A stretch of 64,000 nt of DNA from Roseomonas sp. KE0001. Lineage in GTDB: Bacteria; Pseudomonadota; Alphaproteobacteria; Acetobacterales; Acetobacteraceae. Both the position numbers and the translations under genes were made by a program. Position 1 is the first letter of the stretch. Each line of letters opens with the position of its first letter. Under the pieces are notes generated by a model. The model did not search any database, was not told the DNA's origin, and was given only the letters and a program-made list of their open reading frames with translations. The stretch spans positions 310,001 to 374,000 of the forward strand of contig NZ_RCVQ01000001.1 of the NCBI RefSeq assembly GCF_016107285.1, in the 5' to 3' direction. Below, in pieces: positions 34,542 through 44,186 of the stretch.

Positions 34542-35489
34542 ATGACGCGTGCCTTGAAGGTCGCGGTCCAGATGGACCCGATCCAGAGCATCAACATCGA
34601 CGGCGACAGCACCTTCGTCCTGATGCTGGAGGCCCAGGAGCGGGGCCACCAGCTCTGGCACTACCATGTCCGGGACCTGACGCTGGCCGGCGGCCGGGTG
34701 CTGGCCCGGATGCAGCCGGTGACGGTGCGGCGGGAGAAGGGCAACCACTACACGCTGGGCGAGGCGGCGGAGCACGACCTCTCCGCCATGGACGTGGTGC
34801 TGATGCGCCAGGACCCGCCCTTCGACATGGCCTATATCACCGCCACCCACATCCTGGAGATGATCCACCCCAAGACCCTGGTGGTGAACGACCCGGCGAG
34901 CGTGCGCAACGCGCCGGAGAAGCTCTTCGTCATGCAGTTCCCGGAGCTGATGCCGGACACCATCATCACGCATGATCCGATCGTGGTGCGGAAGTTCCGG
35001 CAGAAGCATGGCGACATCATCGTCAAGCCGCTGTTCGGCAATGGCGGCGCCGGCGTCTTCCACCTGCGGCCCGAGGACGGCAACCTCAACGCCCTGCTGG
35101 AGCTCTATGCCGAGAAGTCCCGCGAACCGCTGATGATCCAGCAATACGTCCCCGCCGTGCGCTTCGGCGACAAGCGCATCATCCTGGTCGACGGCGAGCC
35201 GCTGGGCGCCATCAACCGCGTGCCCGCCGAGGGCGAGAGCCGCAGCAACATGCATGTCGGCGGCCGGCCCGAGGCGGTGGCGCTGACCGAGCGGGACCGC
35301 GAGATCTGCGCCCGCATCGGGCCGGAGCTGAAGCGGCGCGGGCTGATCTTCGTTGGCATCGACGTGATCGGGGATTACCTCACCGAGATCAACGTCACCT
35401 CGCCGACCGGGCTGCAGGAGCTGGCGCGCTTCGACGGGGTGCATCTGGAGAAGGCCATCTGGGACGCCATCGAGGCGCGTCGCGCCTGA
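34542..35489 (+). CDS. gshB: Glutathione synthetase
   Basis: ATP-grasp ligase joining glycine to gamma-glutamylcysteine. It has 315 residues (E. coli 316). [19 protein letters not shown] is the characteristic N-terminus. [12 protein letters not shown], the ATP-grasp loop [13 protein letters not shown], and the C-terminal [20 protein letters not shown] are conserved. It is divergent from aroE and supplies the glutathione needed by glyoxalase I at 18109. Confidence 0.97.
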   Translation: MTRALKVAVQMDPIQSINIDGDSTFVLMLEAQERGHQLWHYHVRDLTLAGGRVLARMQPVTVRREKGNHYTLGEAAEHDLSAMDVVLMRQDPPFDMAYITATHILEMIHPKTLVVNDPASVRNAPEKLFVMQFPELMPDTIITHDPIVVRKFRQKHGDIIVKPLFGNGGAGVFHLRPEDGNLNALLELYAEKSREPLMIQQYVPAVRFGDKRIILVDGEPLGAINRVPAEGESRSNMHVGGRPEAVALTERDREICARIGPELKRRGLIFVGIDVIGDYLTEINVTSPTGLQELARFDGVHLEKAIWDAIEARRA

Positions 35490-35493
35490 CGCG

Positions 35494-35512
35494 GAGGCCG
35501 CCCAGGGGCCTC
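35494..35512. terminator. Small hairpin between gshB and yeiH
   Basis: GAGGCC (35494-35499) pairs with GGCCTC (35507-35512) around 7 bases, just after the gshB stop and before the convergent yeiH stop. The stem is short and there is no T-tract, so it is a weak terminator candidate. Confidence 0.3.
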
Positions 35513-35522
35513 ACCAGGGCCC

Positions 35523-36551
35523 TTACCCCGGCGGCAGCACCGCGATCAGCCCCAGCGCCGCCAGGCCGAGCAGTAGCAGGGAGAGCACCACGGTCAGCGA
35601 GACGCGCAGCCCGGCCCTGGCCACCACCCGCACATCCACACCGAGGCCGAGCGCCGCCATGGCGAGCAGCGTCAGGGTGCCGGTCACGGTGGCGATCGGC
35701 CCGAGCAGAACGGGGGGAAGCAGGCCGAGCGACCGCAGCAGGGCCAGGCCGAGGAAGCCCAGGATGAACCAGGGCACCAGCCGCGCCAGGCCGGGCCGCT
35801 GGCCTGCCCTCGTGCCGGCCAGCAAGGAGAAGCCGAGCACCACCGGCCCCAGCATCAGCACCCGCACCAGCTTGACCAGCGTGCCCATCTGCACCGCCAG
35901 GGCCGAGACCGGCGCCGTCGCCGCCAGGACCTGCGGCACGGCATAGACCGTCAGTCCCGCCAAAGTGCCGTACTGCAGGTCGTTCAGCCCGAGCAGCGGC
36001 GCCGCGAGCGGCAGCGCCAGCACCAGGCCGACGCCGAGCACCGCGGTGAAGGCGATGGCCGCCGTCACGTCGCGCGCCTGGGCACCGATCACCGGCGCCA
36101 CGGCGGCGATGGCCGAGTTGCCGCAGATCGAGTTGCCGCAGGCGACCAGGACGGCCATGCGGCGCGGCAGGCCGAGACCGCGCCCGATGCCATAGCCGCA
36201 GAGGATGGACAGCCCCACCACCACGGCGATGCCGAGCGGCAGCCACGGCCCGGCCGCCATCAGCGTGGTGAGGCTGAGCGAGGCGCCCAGCAGCATCACC
36301 GCGATCTCCAGCAGCGTCCTGGCGCTGAAGGCGATGCCGGGGGCGGTGGCGGCGGGCAGCGGGCGCAGGCTGCGCAACCCGGTCCCGAGCAGGATGGCCA
36401 GCACCAGCCCGTCCAGCCAGGCCCGGCCGAACAGGGCCTGCTGCGCCAGGGCGAGCAGGGCCGCCGCGCCGGCGACGGCGCCGCAGAGCAGCAGGCCGGG
36501 CAGCAGGGGCAAGGCGATGCGGGGGCCGGGAAGGGCCGCGGACTGGGACAT
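35523..36551 (-). CDS. YeiH-family putative sulfate exporter (UPF0324)
   Basis: About 342 residues and ten or more hydrophobic helices. The family signature ACGNSICGNSAIAAVAPVIGA is intact, along with GLTVYAVPQVLAA. YeiH-like proteins are annotated as sulfate exporters in taurine or cysteate catabolism, but most members are uncharacterised. ATG 36551 was chosen; in-frame starts at 36566 and 36614 give an unconserved basic extension. It is divergent from a LysR regulator across a 104-bp gap, the classical layout of LysR and its target. Confidence 0.88.
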   Translation of the reverse strand: MSQSAALPGPRIALPLLPGLLLCGAVAGAAALLALAQQALFGRAWLDGLVLAILLGTGLRSLRPLPAATAPGIAFSARTLLEIAVMLLGASLSLTTLMAAGPWLPLGIAVVVGLSILCGYGIGRGLGLPRRMAVLVACGNSICGNSAIAAVAPVIGAQARDVTAAIAFTAVLGVGLVLALPLAAPLLGLNDLQYGTLAGLTVYAVPQVLAATAPVSALAVQMGTLVKLVRVLMLGPVVLGFSLLAGTRAGQRPGLARLVPWFILGFLGLALLRSLGLLPPVLLGPIATVTGTLTLLAMAALGLGVDVRVVARAGLRVSLTVVLSLLLLGLAALGLIAVLPPG

Positions 36552-36633
36552 GGGCACCGGAAGCATGACAATCGGATGACGGCGATTGTGCCGCCGGCCA
36601 ATCCATCGATCCAACGCGTTGTTCTTGTGGTTT

Positions 36634-36652
36634 CGTTCGATTAGACCGAACG
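36634..36652. promoter_or_regulatory. Perfect inverted repeat, candidate LysR operator
   Basis: CGTTCG (36634-36639) and CGAACG (36647-36652) are exact inverse complements separated by 7 bases (ATTAGAC). The repeat ends 3 bp before the lysR ATG and lies in the yeiH-lysR divergent gap, one of the less GC-rich spots nearby. It fits a LysR-type autoregulatory site, which often straddles its own promoter. Confidence 0.55.
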
Positions 36653-36655
36653 GTC

Positions 36656-37549
36656 ATGACCCTGGAGCAACTTCGCATCTTCCTCGCCGTGGCCGAGCGG
36701 GAGCATGTCACCCGCGCCGCCGCTGCCCTGCACCTGACGCAATCCGCGGTCAGCGCCGCCATCCGCGCCCTGGAGGCCCGGCATGGCATCACCCTGTTCC
36801 ATCGCGTCGGCCGCCGGATCGAACTGACCGGGGAGGGCGAGATCTTTCGCGCCGAGGCGGCCGCCGTGCTGGCGCGGGCCGAGGCGGCGGAGCTCGTGCT
36901 GTCGGAGCTGGGCGGGAGCCTGCGCGGCACGCTGCGCATCCAGGCCAGCCAGACGGTGGCGAGCTACTGGCTGCCCCCACTTCTAGTGCGCTTCCGGGCC
37001 GCCTGCCCGGAGGTCCGGGTCGAGGTCGGAGCCGGCAACACGACCAGCGTGGCGCTCTCCGTGCTGCAGGGCGTGGCGGAGCTGGGCTTCGTCGAGGGGG
37101 AGGTGGAGGAGCCGGCGCTCAGCCAGACCCCGCTGGCGACGGACCAGCTGGTGGTGGTGGTGGGGCCGCGCCATTCCTGGGCCAAGGCCGGACCCATCGC
37201 CACGGCGCGGTTGTCCGAGACGCCCTGGATCATGCGGGAGGCCGGCTCCGGCACCCGCGCCGCCTTTGAGGCCCTGCTACGGGGCTGGAACCTGGCGCCC
37301 GAGGCGCTGGAGGTGGCGCTGGAGCTGCCCTCGAACGAGGCGGTGCTGGCGGCGGTGGAGGCGGATGGGGGGGCGACGGTGGTCTCCGAGCGGGCCGCGG
37401 GACCGCATCTGGCGGCCGGGCTGCTGGTGCGGGCGGGCCTGGACCTGCCGCCCCGCAGCTTCAAGGCCCTGCGGCACCGGGAGCGCTACCAGAGCCGCGC
37501 CTCGCGGGCGCTGGTCGCGCTGGCGCTGGACGGCGGAGCCGCTCAGTAG
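36656..37549 (+). CDS. LysR-family transcriptional regulator
   Basis: 297 residues. The N-terminal winged HTH is MTLEQLRIFLAVAEREHVT then AAALHLTQSAVSAAIRALEARHG (about 1-45). A linker helix and the two-lobed effector domain follow (GTLRIQASQTVASYWLPPLL; LSETPWIMREAGSGTRAAFE). It resembles CbbR/CysB-like regulators found next to yeiH. It probably regulates the divergent yeiH gene; the effector is unknown. Its last 7 bp overlap the end of the convergent ftsB. Confidence 0.92.
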   Translation: MTLEQLRIFLAVAEREHVTRAAAALHLTQSAVSAAIRALEARHGITLFHRVGRRIELTGEGEIFRAEAAAVLARAEAAELVLSELGGSLRGTLRIQASQTVASYWLPPLLVRFRAACPEVRVEVGAGNTTSVALSVLQGVAELGFVEGEVEEPALSQTPLATDQLVVVVGPRHSWAKAGPIATARLSETPWIMREAGSGTRAAFEALLRGWNLAPEALEVALELPSNEAVLAAVEADGGATVVSERAAGPHLAAGLLVRAGLDLPPRSFKALRHRERYQSRASRALVALALDGGAAQ

Positions 37550-37866
37550 AGGCGCTTGCCCGGCCCGTAGGGCACCACGAGCTCGTCCTTGCCCACCATG
37601 TTGAGCAGGGCGCGGGCGCGCTCGTCGAGCTGGTCGCGGTCGATGCGGTCGCCCCGCAGGCCGGCGACGCGCCGTTCCAGCGCGTCCCGCTCGGCTTCCG
37701 CCTCGGCCAGGGTGATGCGCGCGGTGGCGATCTCCTGGGCCTTGGCCTCGCGGGCGAGGGAGCCGACGCGCGGGCCATGCACGGCATACCACGAGAAGTG
37801 CCAGATCATCCCGGCGAAGACGAGCGGCAGCCAGAGAACCTGGATCGTCCGCTTGATGGCGCGCAT
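37543..37866 (-). CDS. ftsB: Cell division protein FtsB/DivIC (septum formation initiator)
   Basis: 107 residues: a short cytoplasmic start, one transmembrane helix (VLWLPLVFAGMIWHFSWYAV, about 10-29), then a periplasmic coiled coil (about 38-78) with heptads. The conserved DQLDERARALLNMVGKDELVV region follows. FtsB joins FtsL and FtsQ in the divisome. It is downstream of eno, the usual eno-ftsB pair, but has a 164-bp gap with its own promoter-like sequence. It overlaps the end of the convergent lysR by 7 bp. Confidence 0.92.
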   Translation of the reverse strand: MRAIKRTIQVLWLPLVFAGMIWHFSWYAVHGPRVGSLAREAKAQEIATARITLAEAEAERDALERRVAGLRGDRIDRDQLDERARALLNMVGKDELVVPYGPGKRLY

Positions 37867-37901
37867 GGCCGGAATCCCCCTCGCACGGCGTTTGCTGCGC
37901 C

Positions 37902-37931
37902 AGCTAACCGCAGCACAAAGCCGTTTCGCAA
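37902..37931 (-). promoter_or_regulatory. Candidate ftsB promoter
   Basis: On the minus strand, TTGCGA (37931-37926) and TTAGCT (37907-37902) are separated by 18 bases. The transcript would begin about 30 bases before the ftsB ATG at 37866. The pair of direct repeats at 37951-37980 lies just upstream, where an activator would bind. Confidence 0.45.
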
Positions 37932-37950
37932 GAGGGGTTTAGCCGAGGCC

Positions 37951-37980
37951 GTGACATTCGGCCGATAGCGTGACATTCGG
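37951..37980. repeat. Two 11-bp direct repeats upstream of ftsB
   Basis: GTGACATTCGG occurs at 37951-37961 and again, perfectly, at 37970-37980, 19 bp start to start (about two helical turns). The repeats sit about 20-50 bp upstream of the candidate ftsB -35 box, in an otherwise plain gap after eno. This is a typical geometry for a dimeric DNA-binding activator or repressor. Confidence 0.6.
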
Positions 37981-37991
37981 ACCACAAGCGA

Positions 37992-38011
37992 CCGGGGCGC
38001 GACATCCCCGG
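37992..38011 (-). terminator. Hairpin after eno
   Basis: CCGGGG (37992-37997) and CCCCGG (38006-38011) form a 6-bp GC stem around 8 bases, about 20 bp after the eno stop on the minus strand. No continuous T-tract follows. It may be a weak terminator of eno. Confidence 0.35.
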
Positions 38012-38030
38012 CCGCTTCCGGCCCCGGCCC

Positions 38031-39326
<1,296 letters not shown>

Positions 39327-39487
39327 TTACGGCCTGGATGCGCCGCGGGCGGCCCACGGTCTGCGGGTCGCCGGCGCGGGCGGCCCTGCGCGGATAGGAC
39401 GCCGGCGGCGCCAGGGCAAGGCCCCGGCTTCTCCCCCCGGGCCGCGCGCGAAAACGTCAGGATATCGTCACGCGGCGGGGGCGGGGC

Positions 39488-41239
<1,752 letters not shown>

Positions 41240-41242
41240 TCA

Positions 41243-41282
41243 TAAAAACGGCGTGGGCGCCGCGGGATCTTCCCGGGCGCCC
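41243..41282 (-). terminator. Intrinsic terminator of secG
   Basis: Read on the minus strand, GGGCGCC plus CGGGA pairs with TCCCG plus GGCGCCC (41271-41282 with 41255-41267, one bulged base, loop AGA). ACGCC and five T's (41248-41244) follow. This is the best rho-independent terminator in the window and ends the secG transcript 35 bp after its stop codon. Confidence 0.8.
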
Positions 41283-41316
41283 GTTTCGGCGGAGGCACGG
41301 CCCGGAGGCCGGCGGC

Positions 41317-41790
41317 TCAGTTGGTCGGCACGCCGGCGGGGGGCGGCGGCGCCGGCTGGGCGGGCGCGGCGGGCAGGCCGGCCGGCGCTCCCTGACTGGA
41401 CATCCCTGGGCTGGACGTCCCTGGGCCGGATGTCCCTGGGCCGGATGTCCCTGGGCCGGATGTCCCTTGGCCGGGCACCGGGGCGGCCGGCCGCGGCTGC
41501 AAGGGCTGCTCGCCGGTGACCGAGGGCGGCGGCGGCACGTCCAGGATCGAGCCGCGCTGCGCCGCGCCGCGCCCGAGAAGCGCCATCGCCATGGCCAGGA
41601 CCATGAACAGCGTGGCCAGCACGGCCGTGCTGCGCGTCAGCAGGTTGGCGGTGCCGCGCCCGCTCATGAAGGAACCCATGCCCTGCGAGGAGCCGATGCC
41701 AAGCCCGCCCCCCTCGCTGCGCTGCAGCAGCACGACGCCGATCAGCGCGAGGGTGACGAAGAGATGCAGGACGAGCAGGACGGTCATCAT
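41317..41790 (-). CDS. secG: Preprotein translocase subunit SecG
   Basis: Small membrane subunit of the Sec channel, 157 residues. Two transmembrane helices (LLVLHLFVTLALIGVVLL, about 4-21; AVLATLFMVLAMAMALL, about 56-72) flank the conserved LQRSEGGGLGIGSSQG loop. The long Pro/Gly-rich tail (about 85-157) is not conserved and contains a GTSGP repeat encoded by a 15-bp tandem array. It is upstream of pyrG on the same strand, as is common. Confidence 0.94.
   Translation of the reverse strand: MMTVLLVLHLFVTLALIGVVLLQRSEGGGLGIGSSQGMGSFMSGRGTANLLTRSTAVLATLFMVLAMAMALLGRGAAQRGSILDVPPPPSVTGEQPLQPRPAAPVPGQGTSGPGTSGPGTSGPGTSSPGMSSQGAPAGLPAAPAQPAPPPPAGVPTN
41391..41465. repeat. 15-bp tandem repeat in the secG tail
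   Basis: Five 15-bp units; the three at 41421-41465 are identical (CTGGGCCGGATGTCC) and the two at 41391-41420 have diverged. In the secG frame they encode GTSGP three times, then GTSSP and GMSSQ. Unit length keeps the frame, so copy-number changes would only lengthen or shorten the tail. Confidence 0.85.
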
Positions 41791-41866
41791 GGCGCAGCGC
41801 TCTTAGCCGCATCCCCGGCGGGATGCCAGGGCCAAGCGCGGCATGGCCTGCGATATCGCATGGGGC

Positions 41867-43075
41867 TCATCCGCCGGGCAGGGGCTGTCCGGGCAGGGTG
41901 AGCGCGAAGATCAGGCCGGGATCGCCGGCCGCCGGGCCCCAGACGAAACTGCCGTTCAGCTTCTGGCTCATGCTCTGGATGATCGTCACGCCCAGGCTGG
42001 AGCCGGGATCGAAATCCGGCGGCAGGCCGTCGTCCCGCAGCTCAAGGCTCAGCGCGCCCTGGGCGCCGGGCCCGAAGCGCAGGTGAAGGTCGCCCCCGCC
42101 GGCGCGCGCGGCGATGGTCACCAGCTCGGTGACGATCAGCCCGATCGGCACCGCGTCGTCCGCCGGCCAGTCCCGGGAGGCGACGTCGCAATGCAGGCTT
42201 CGTCCGCCATCGGTCAGGCCCGAGGCCGCGCGCAATTCGCCGCAGAGCTCGCCCAGGTAATCCGAGACCTCGACCACGCCGATGCGGGCGCTGCGGTGCA
42301 GGCGGTCATGCGCCCGGGCGATGGTGGCGACACGCTGCGCCGCCTCCTCGAGAGCCTGGCGGGCGGTGTCCTCGGTGCTGGCGCGGGCCTGGATGGAGAG
42401 CATCGAGCGGGTCATGGTCAGGCTGTTCTTCACCCGGTGGTCGATCTCCCGCATCAGCAGGTCCTTCTCGGCCAGCAGGGCGTCGCGCGCCGCCAGGGCC
42501 TCCTCCGCCTCGCGGGCGCGCCGCTCGGCCAGGCGGTGCAGCCGCTCCATCTCGCGGCCCGACAGCTCGCGGTCCACCGCGACGCCCAGGGTATTGGCCA
42601 GGGCCTGGAGGAAGTGGACGTCGTCGGTGGTGAAATCCTCCCGGTCGCGGCCATCGACCTCCAGCACGCCGAACGGCTCGCCGCTGCCGCGGATGATGAC
42701 GTTGATCGCCCGCCGCACCCCGTGCTCGGCCAGCAGGCGCGGCGTCCGGAAGCGGGTCTCGTTCTCCAGGTGGTTCGAGATCACCGGCTTGCCGGTGCGG
42801 TAGGCGTAGCCGGCGGGGCTTTCCAGGTCGCTGCCGATCCGCACCCGGCCGACCTCGCCCTCGCGCCAGCCATGACCCGCGCGCAGCAGGAAGTTTCCCT
42901 CCTCGGGCAGGTATTGCAGCACCTTGGTGAAATCGCTGCTCAGCCCCCGCCCCGCCAGGCTGGCCGCCATCTCGAGCAGGGGTTGCAGCCCCTCCAGTCG
43001 CAGCGCGCTCAGGCCCAGCTCCGCGATGATGGCCTGCTGGTGCAGGCGAAGGGTCAGCTCCCGCGTCTTGTCCAT
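41867..43075 (-). CDS. GAF-domain sensor histidine kinase (HisKA_2 type), altered N-box
   Basis: 402 residues, soluble. A GAF domain (about 20-170; GYAYRTGKPVISNHL, VNVIIRGSGEPFGVLEVDGR-like core) is followed by a coiled coil (about 175-210). The HisKA_2 phosphoacceptor is EIDHRVKNSLTMTRSMLSIQ with H213. The C-terminal ATPase keeps the G1-type DDG (348-350) and SLGVTIIQSM. The N-box, normally ELVTNALKH, reads ELVTIAARA, so the metal-binding asparagine is isoleucine (321). ATP use may be impaired or altered. No response regulator gene is adjacent, so it is an orphan. Confidence 0.85.
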   Translation of the reverse strand: MDKTRELTLRLHQQAIIAELGLSALRLEGLQPLLEMAASLAGRGLSSDFTKVLQYLPEEGNFLLRAGHGWREGEVGRVRIGSDLESPAGYAYRTGKPVISNHLENETRFRTPRLLAEHGVRRAINVIIRGSGEPFGVLEVDGRDREDFTTDDVHFLQALANTLGVAVDRELSGREMERLHRLAERRAREAEEALAARDALLAEKDLLMREIDHRVKNSLTMTRSMLSIQARASTEDTARQALEEAAQRVATIARAHDRLHRSARIGVVEVSDYLGELCGELRAASGLTDGGRSLHCDVASRDWPADDAVPIGLIVTELVTIAARAGGGDLHLRFGPGAQGALSLELRDDGLPPDFDPGSSLGVTIIQSMSQKLNGSFVWGPAAGDPGLIFALTLPGQPLPGG

Positions 43076-43157
43076 CCTGATCCCTTCTCCTCTGGCAGTC
43101 CCGGCATGGATATCGCGCCGCGGGGCCGGGCGCTAATCCCGCGTCCCCGCGGGCCCG

Positions 43158-43670
43158 TCATGCCCCGCCGCCGAGGCCGGCCTGCGCGCCCAGCAGCCGC
43201 AGCGCCAGGACGACGCTGGCGGCGCGCACCGCGTCGCGGTCCCCGGGGAACACCTCGTGCCGCAGCAGGGTGGGCGCGCCCCGCCGGGCGGCGGCGAAAT
43301 GCACCAGCCCGACCGGCTTGCCCGGCCTGCCGCCGCCGGGACCGGCGATGCCGGTGATGGCCACGGCGAGATCCGCCTCGCAGCCGCGCAGCGCGCCCTC
43401 GGCCATGGCCTGGGCCACCGGGGCACTGACCGCGCCGTGCTCGGCCAGCATCGCCTCCGGCACGCCCAGGATGCGCGCCTTGGCGGTGTTGGAATAGGTG
43501 ATGAAGCCGGCCAGCAGCGTGGCCGAGGAGCCGGGGATGGCGGTCAGCGTGGCGCCCACCAGCCCGCCGGTGCAGCTCTCCGCGGTGGCCACGGTGAGGC
43601 CCCGGGCCTGCAGCTCGCGCAGCAGCGTGGTGGCCTGCTCGCGGGTGCCGGGCAACAGCATCTCGGTCAT
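43158..43670 (-). CDS. pncC: Nicotinamide-nucleotide amidohydrolase (CinA C-terminal domain protein)
   Basis: 170 residues, the stand-alone CinA C-terminal domain that deamidates NMN to nicotinate mononucleotide in NAD recycling. The signature [24 protein letters not shown] holds the catalytic serine. [16 protein letters not shown] and [21 protein letters not shown] follow. The ATG overlaps the pgpA stop (43667-43670), so the two are translationally coupled. Confidence 0.94.
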   Translation of the reverse strand: MTEMLLPGTREQATTLLRELQARGLTVATAESCTGGLVGATLTAIPGSSATLLAGFITYSNTAKARILGVPEAMLAEHGAVSAPVAQAMAEGALRGCEADLAVAITGIAGPGGGRPGKPVGLVHFAAARRGAPTLLRHEVFPGDRDAVRAASVVLALRLLGAQAGLGGGA

Positions 43671-44185
43671 GGCAGCAGGCCTCCGGCTCGCAGGGCGAGG
43701 ATGATGGCGCCGGCCAGGGCGCCGGCCAGGATGTCGTCCAGCATCACGCCCGCGGCGCCCTTGCGGCGGTCGGCCCAGCCCACCGGGCCCGGCTTGGTGA
43801 TGTCGAACAGGCGGAACAGCAGGAAGGCCAGGATGATGCCGGGCGCGCCGGCGCCGGCCGGCAGGGCGGCAAGCGCCAGGGCCTGCCCGGCGCCCTCGTC
43901 GATCACCACCCAGGACGGGTCCTGCCGCGCCGCCGGCAGCCGTTCCAGCACCCACCAGCCGAGCAGGCCCAGCAGCGCGGCCAGGATCAGGCAGGCCTCG
44001 GGTCCGAGCAGCACGGCGGGCAGCACCGCGGCCGAGCCCCAGGTGCCGGGCGCCGGGCGCAGATGGCCGATGCCGCCCAGGCTGACGACCAGCCGCGGCA
44101 GCGGGGCCGCCGACAGGCCCGGAGCGAGGACGGGGGGCAGGCCGGCCGGGGGGAGCGCCGGTGAGGGCGGAGCAGGCTCGCCCAT
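43667..44185 (-). CDS. pgpA: Phosphatidylglycerophosphatase A
   Basis: Inner-membrane enzyme that removes the terminal phosphate of phosphatidylglycerol phosphate. It has 172 residues. A Pro-rich lead of about 30 residues is followed by [57 protein letters not shown], all family motifs, and several helices. It is between slt (1-bp gap) and pncC (overlap). Confidence 0.95.
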   Translation of the reverse strand: MGEPAPPSPALPPAGLPPVLAPGLSAAPLPRLVVSLGGIGHLRPAPGTWGSAAVLPAVLLGPEACLILAALLGLLGWWVLERLPAARQDPSWVVIDEGAGQALALAALPAGAGAPGIILAFLLFRLFDITKPGPVGWADRRKGAAGVMLDDILAGALAGAIILALRAGGLLP

Positions 44186-44186
44186 C

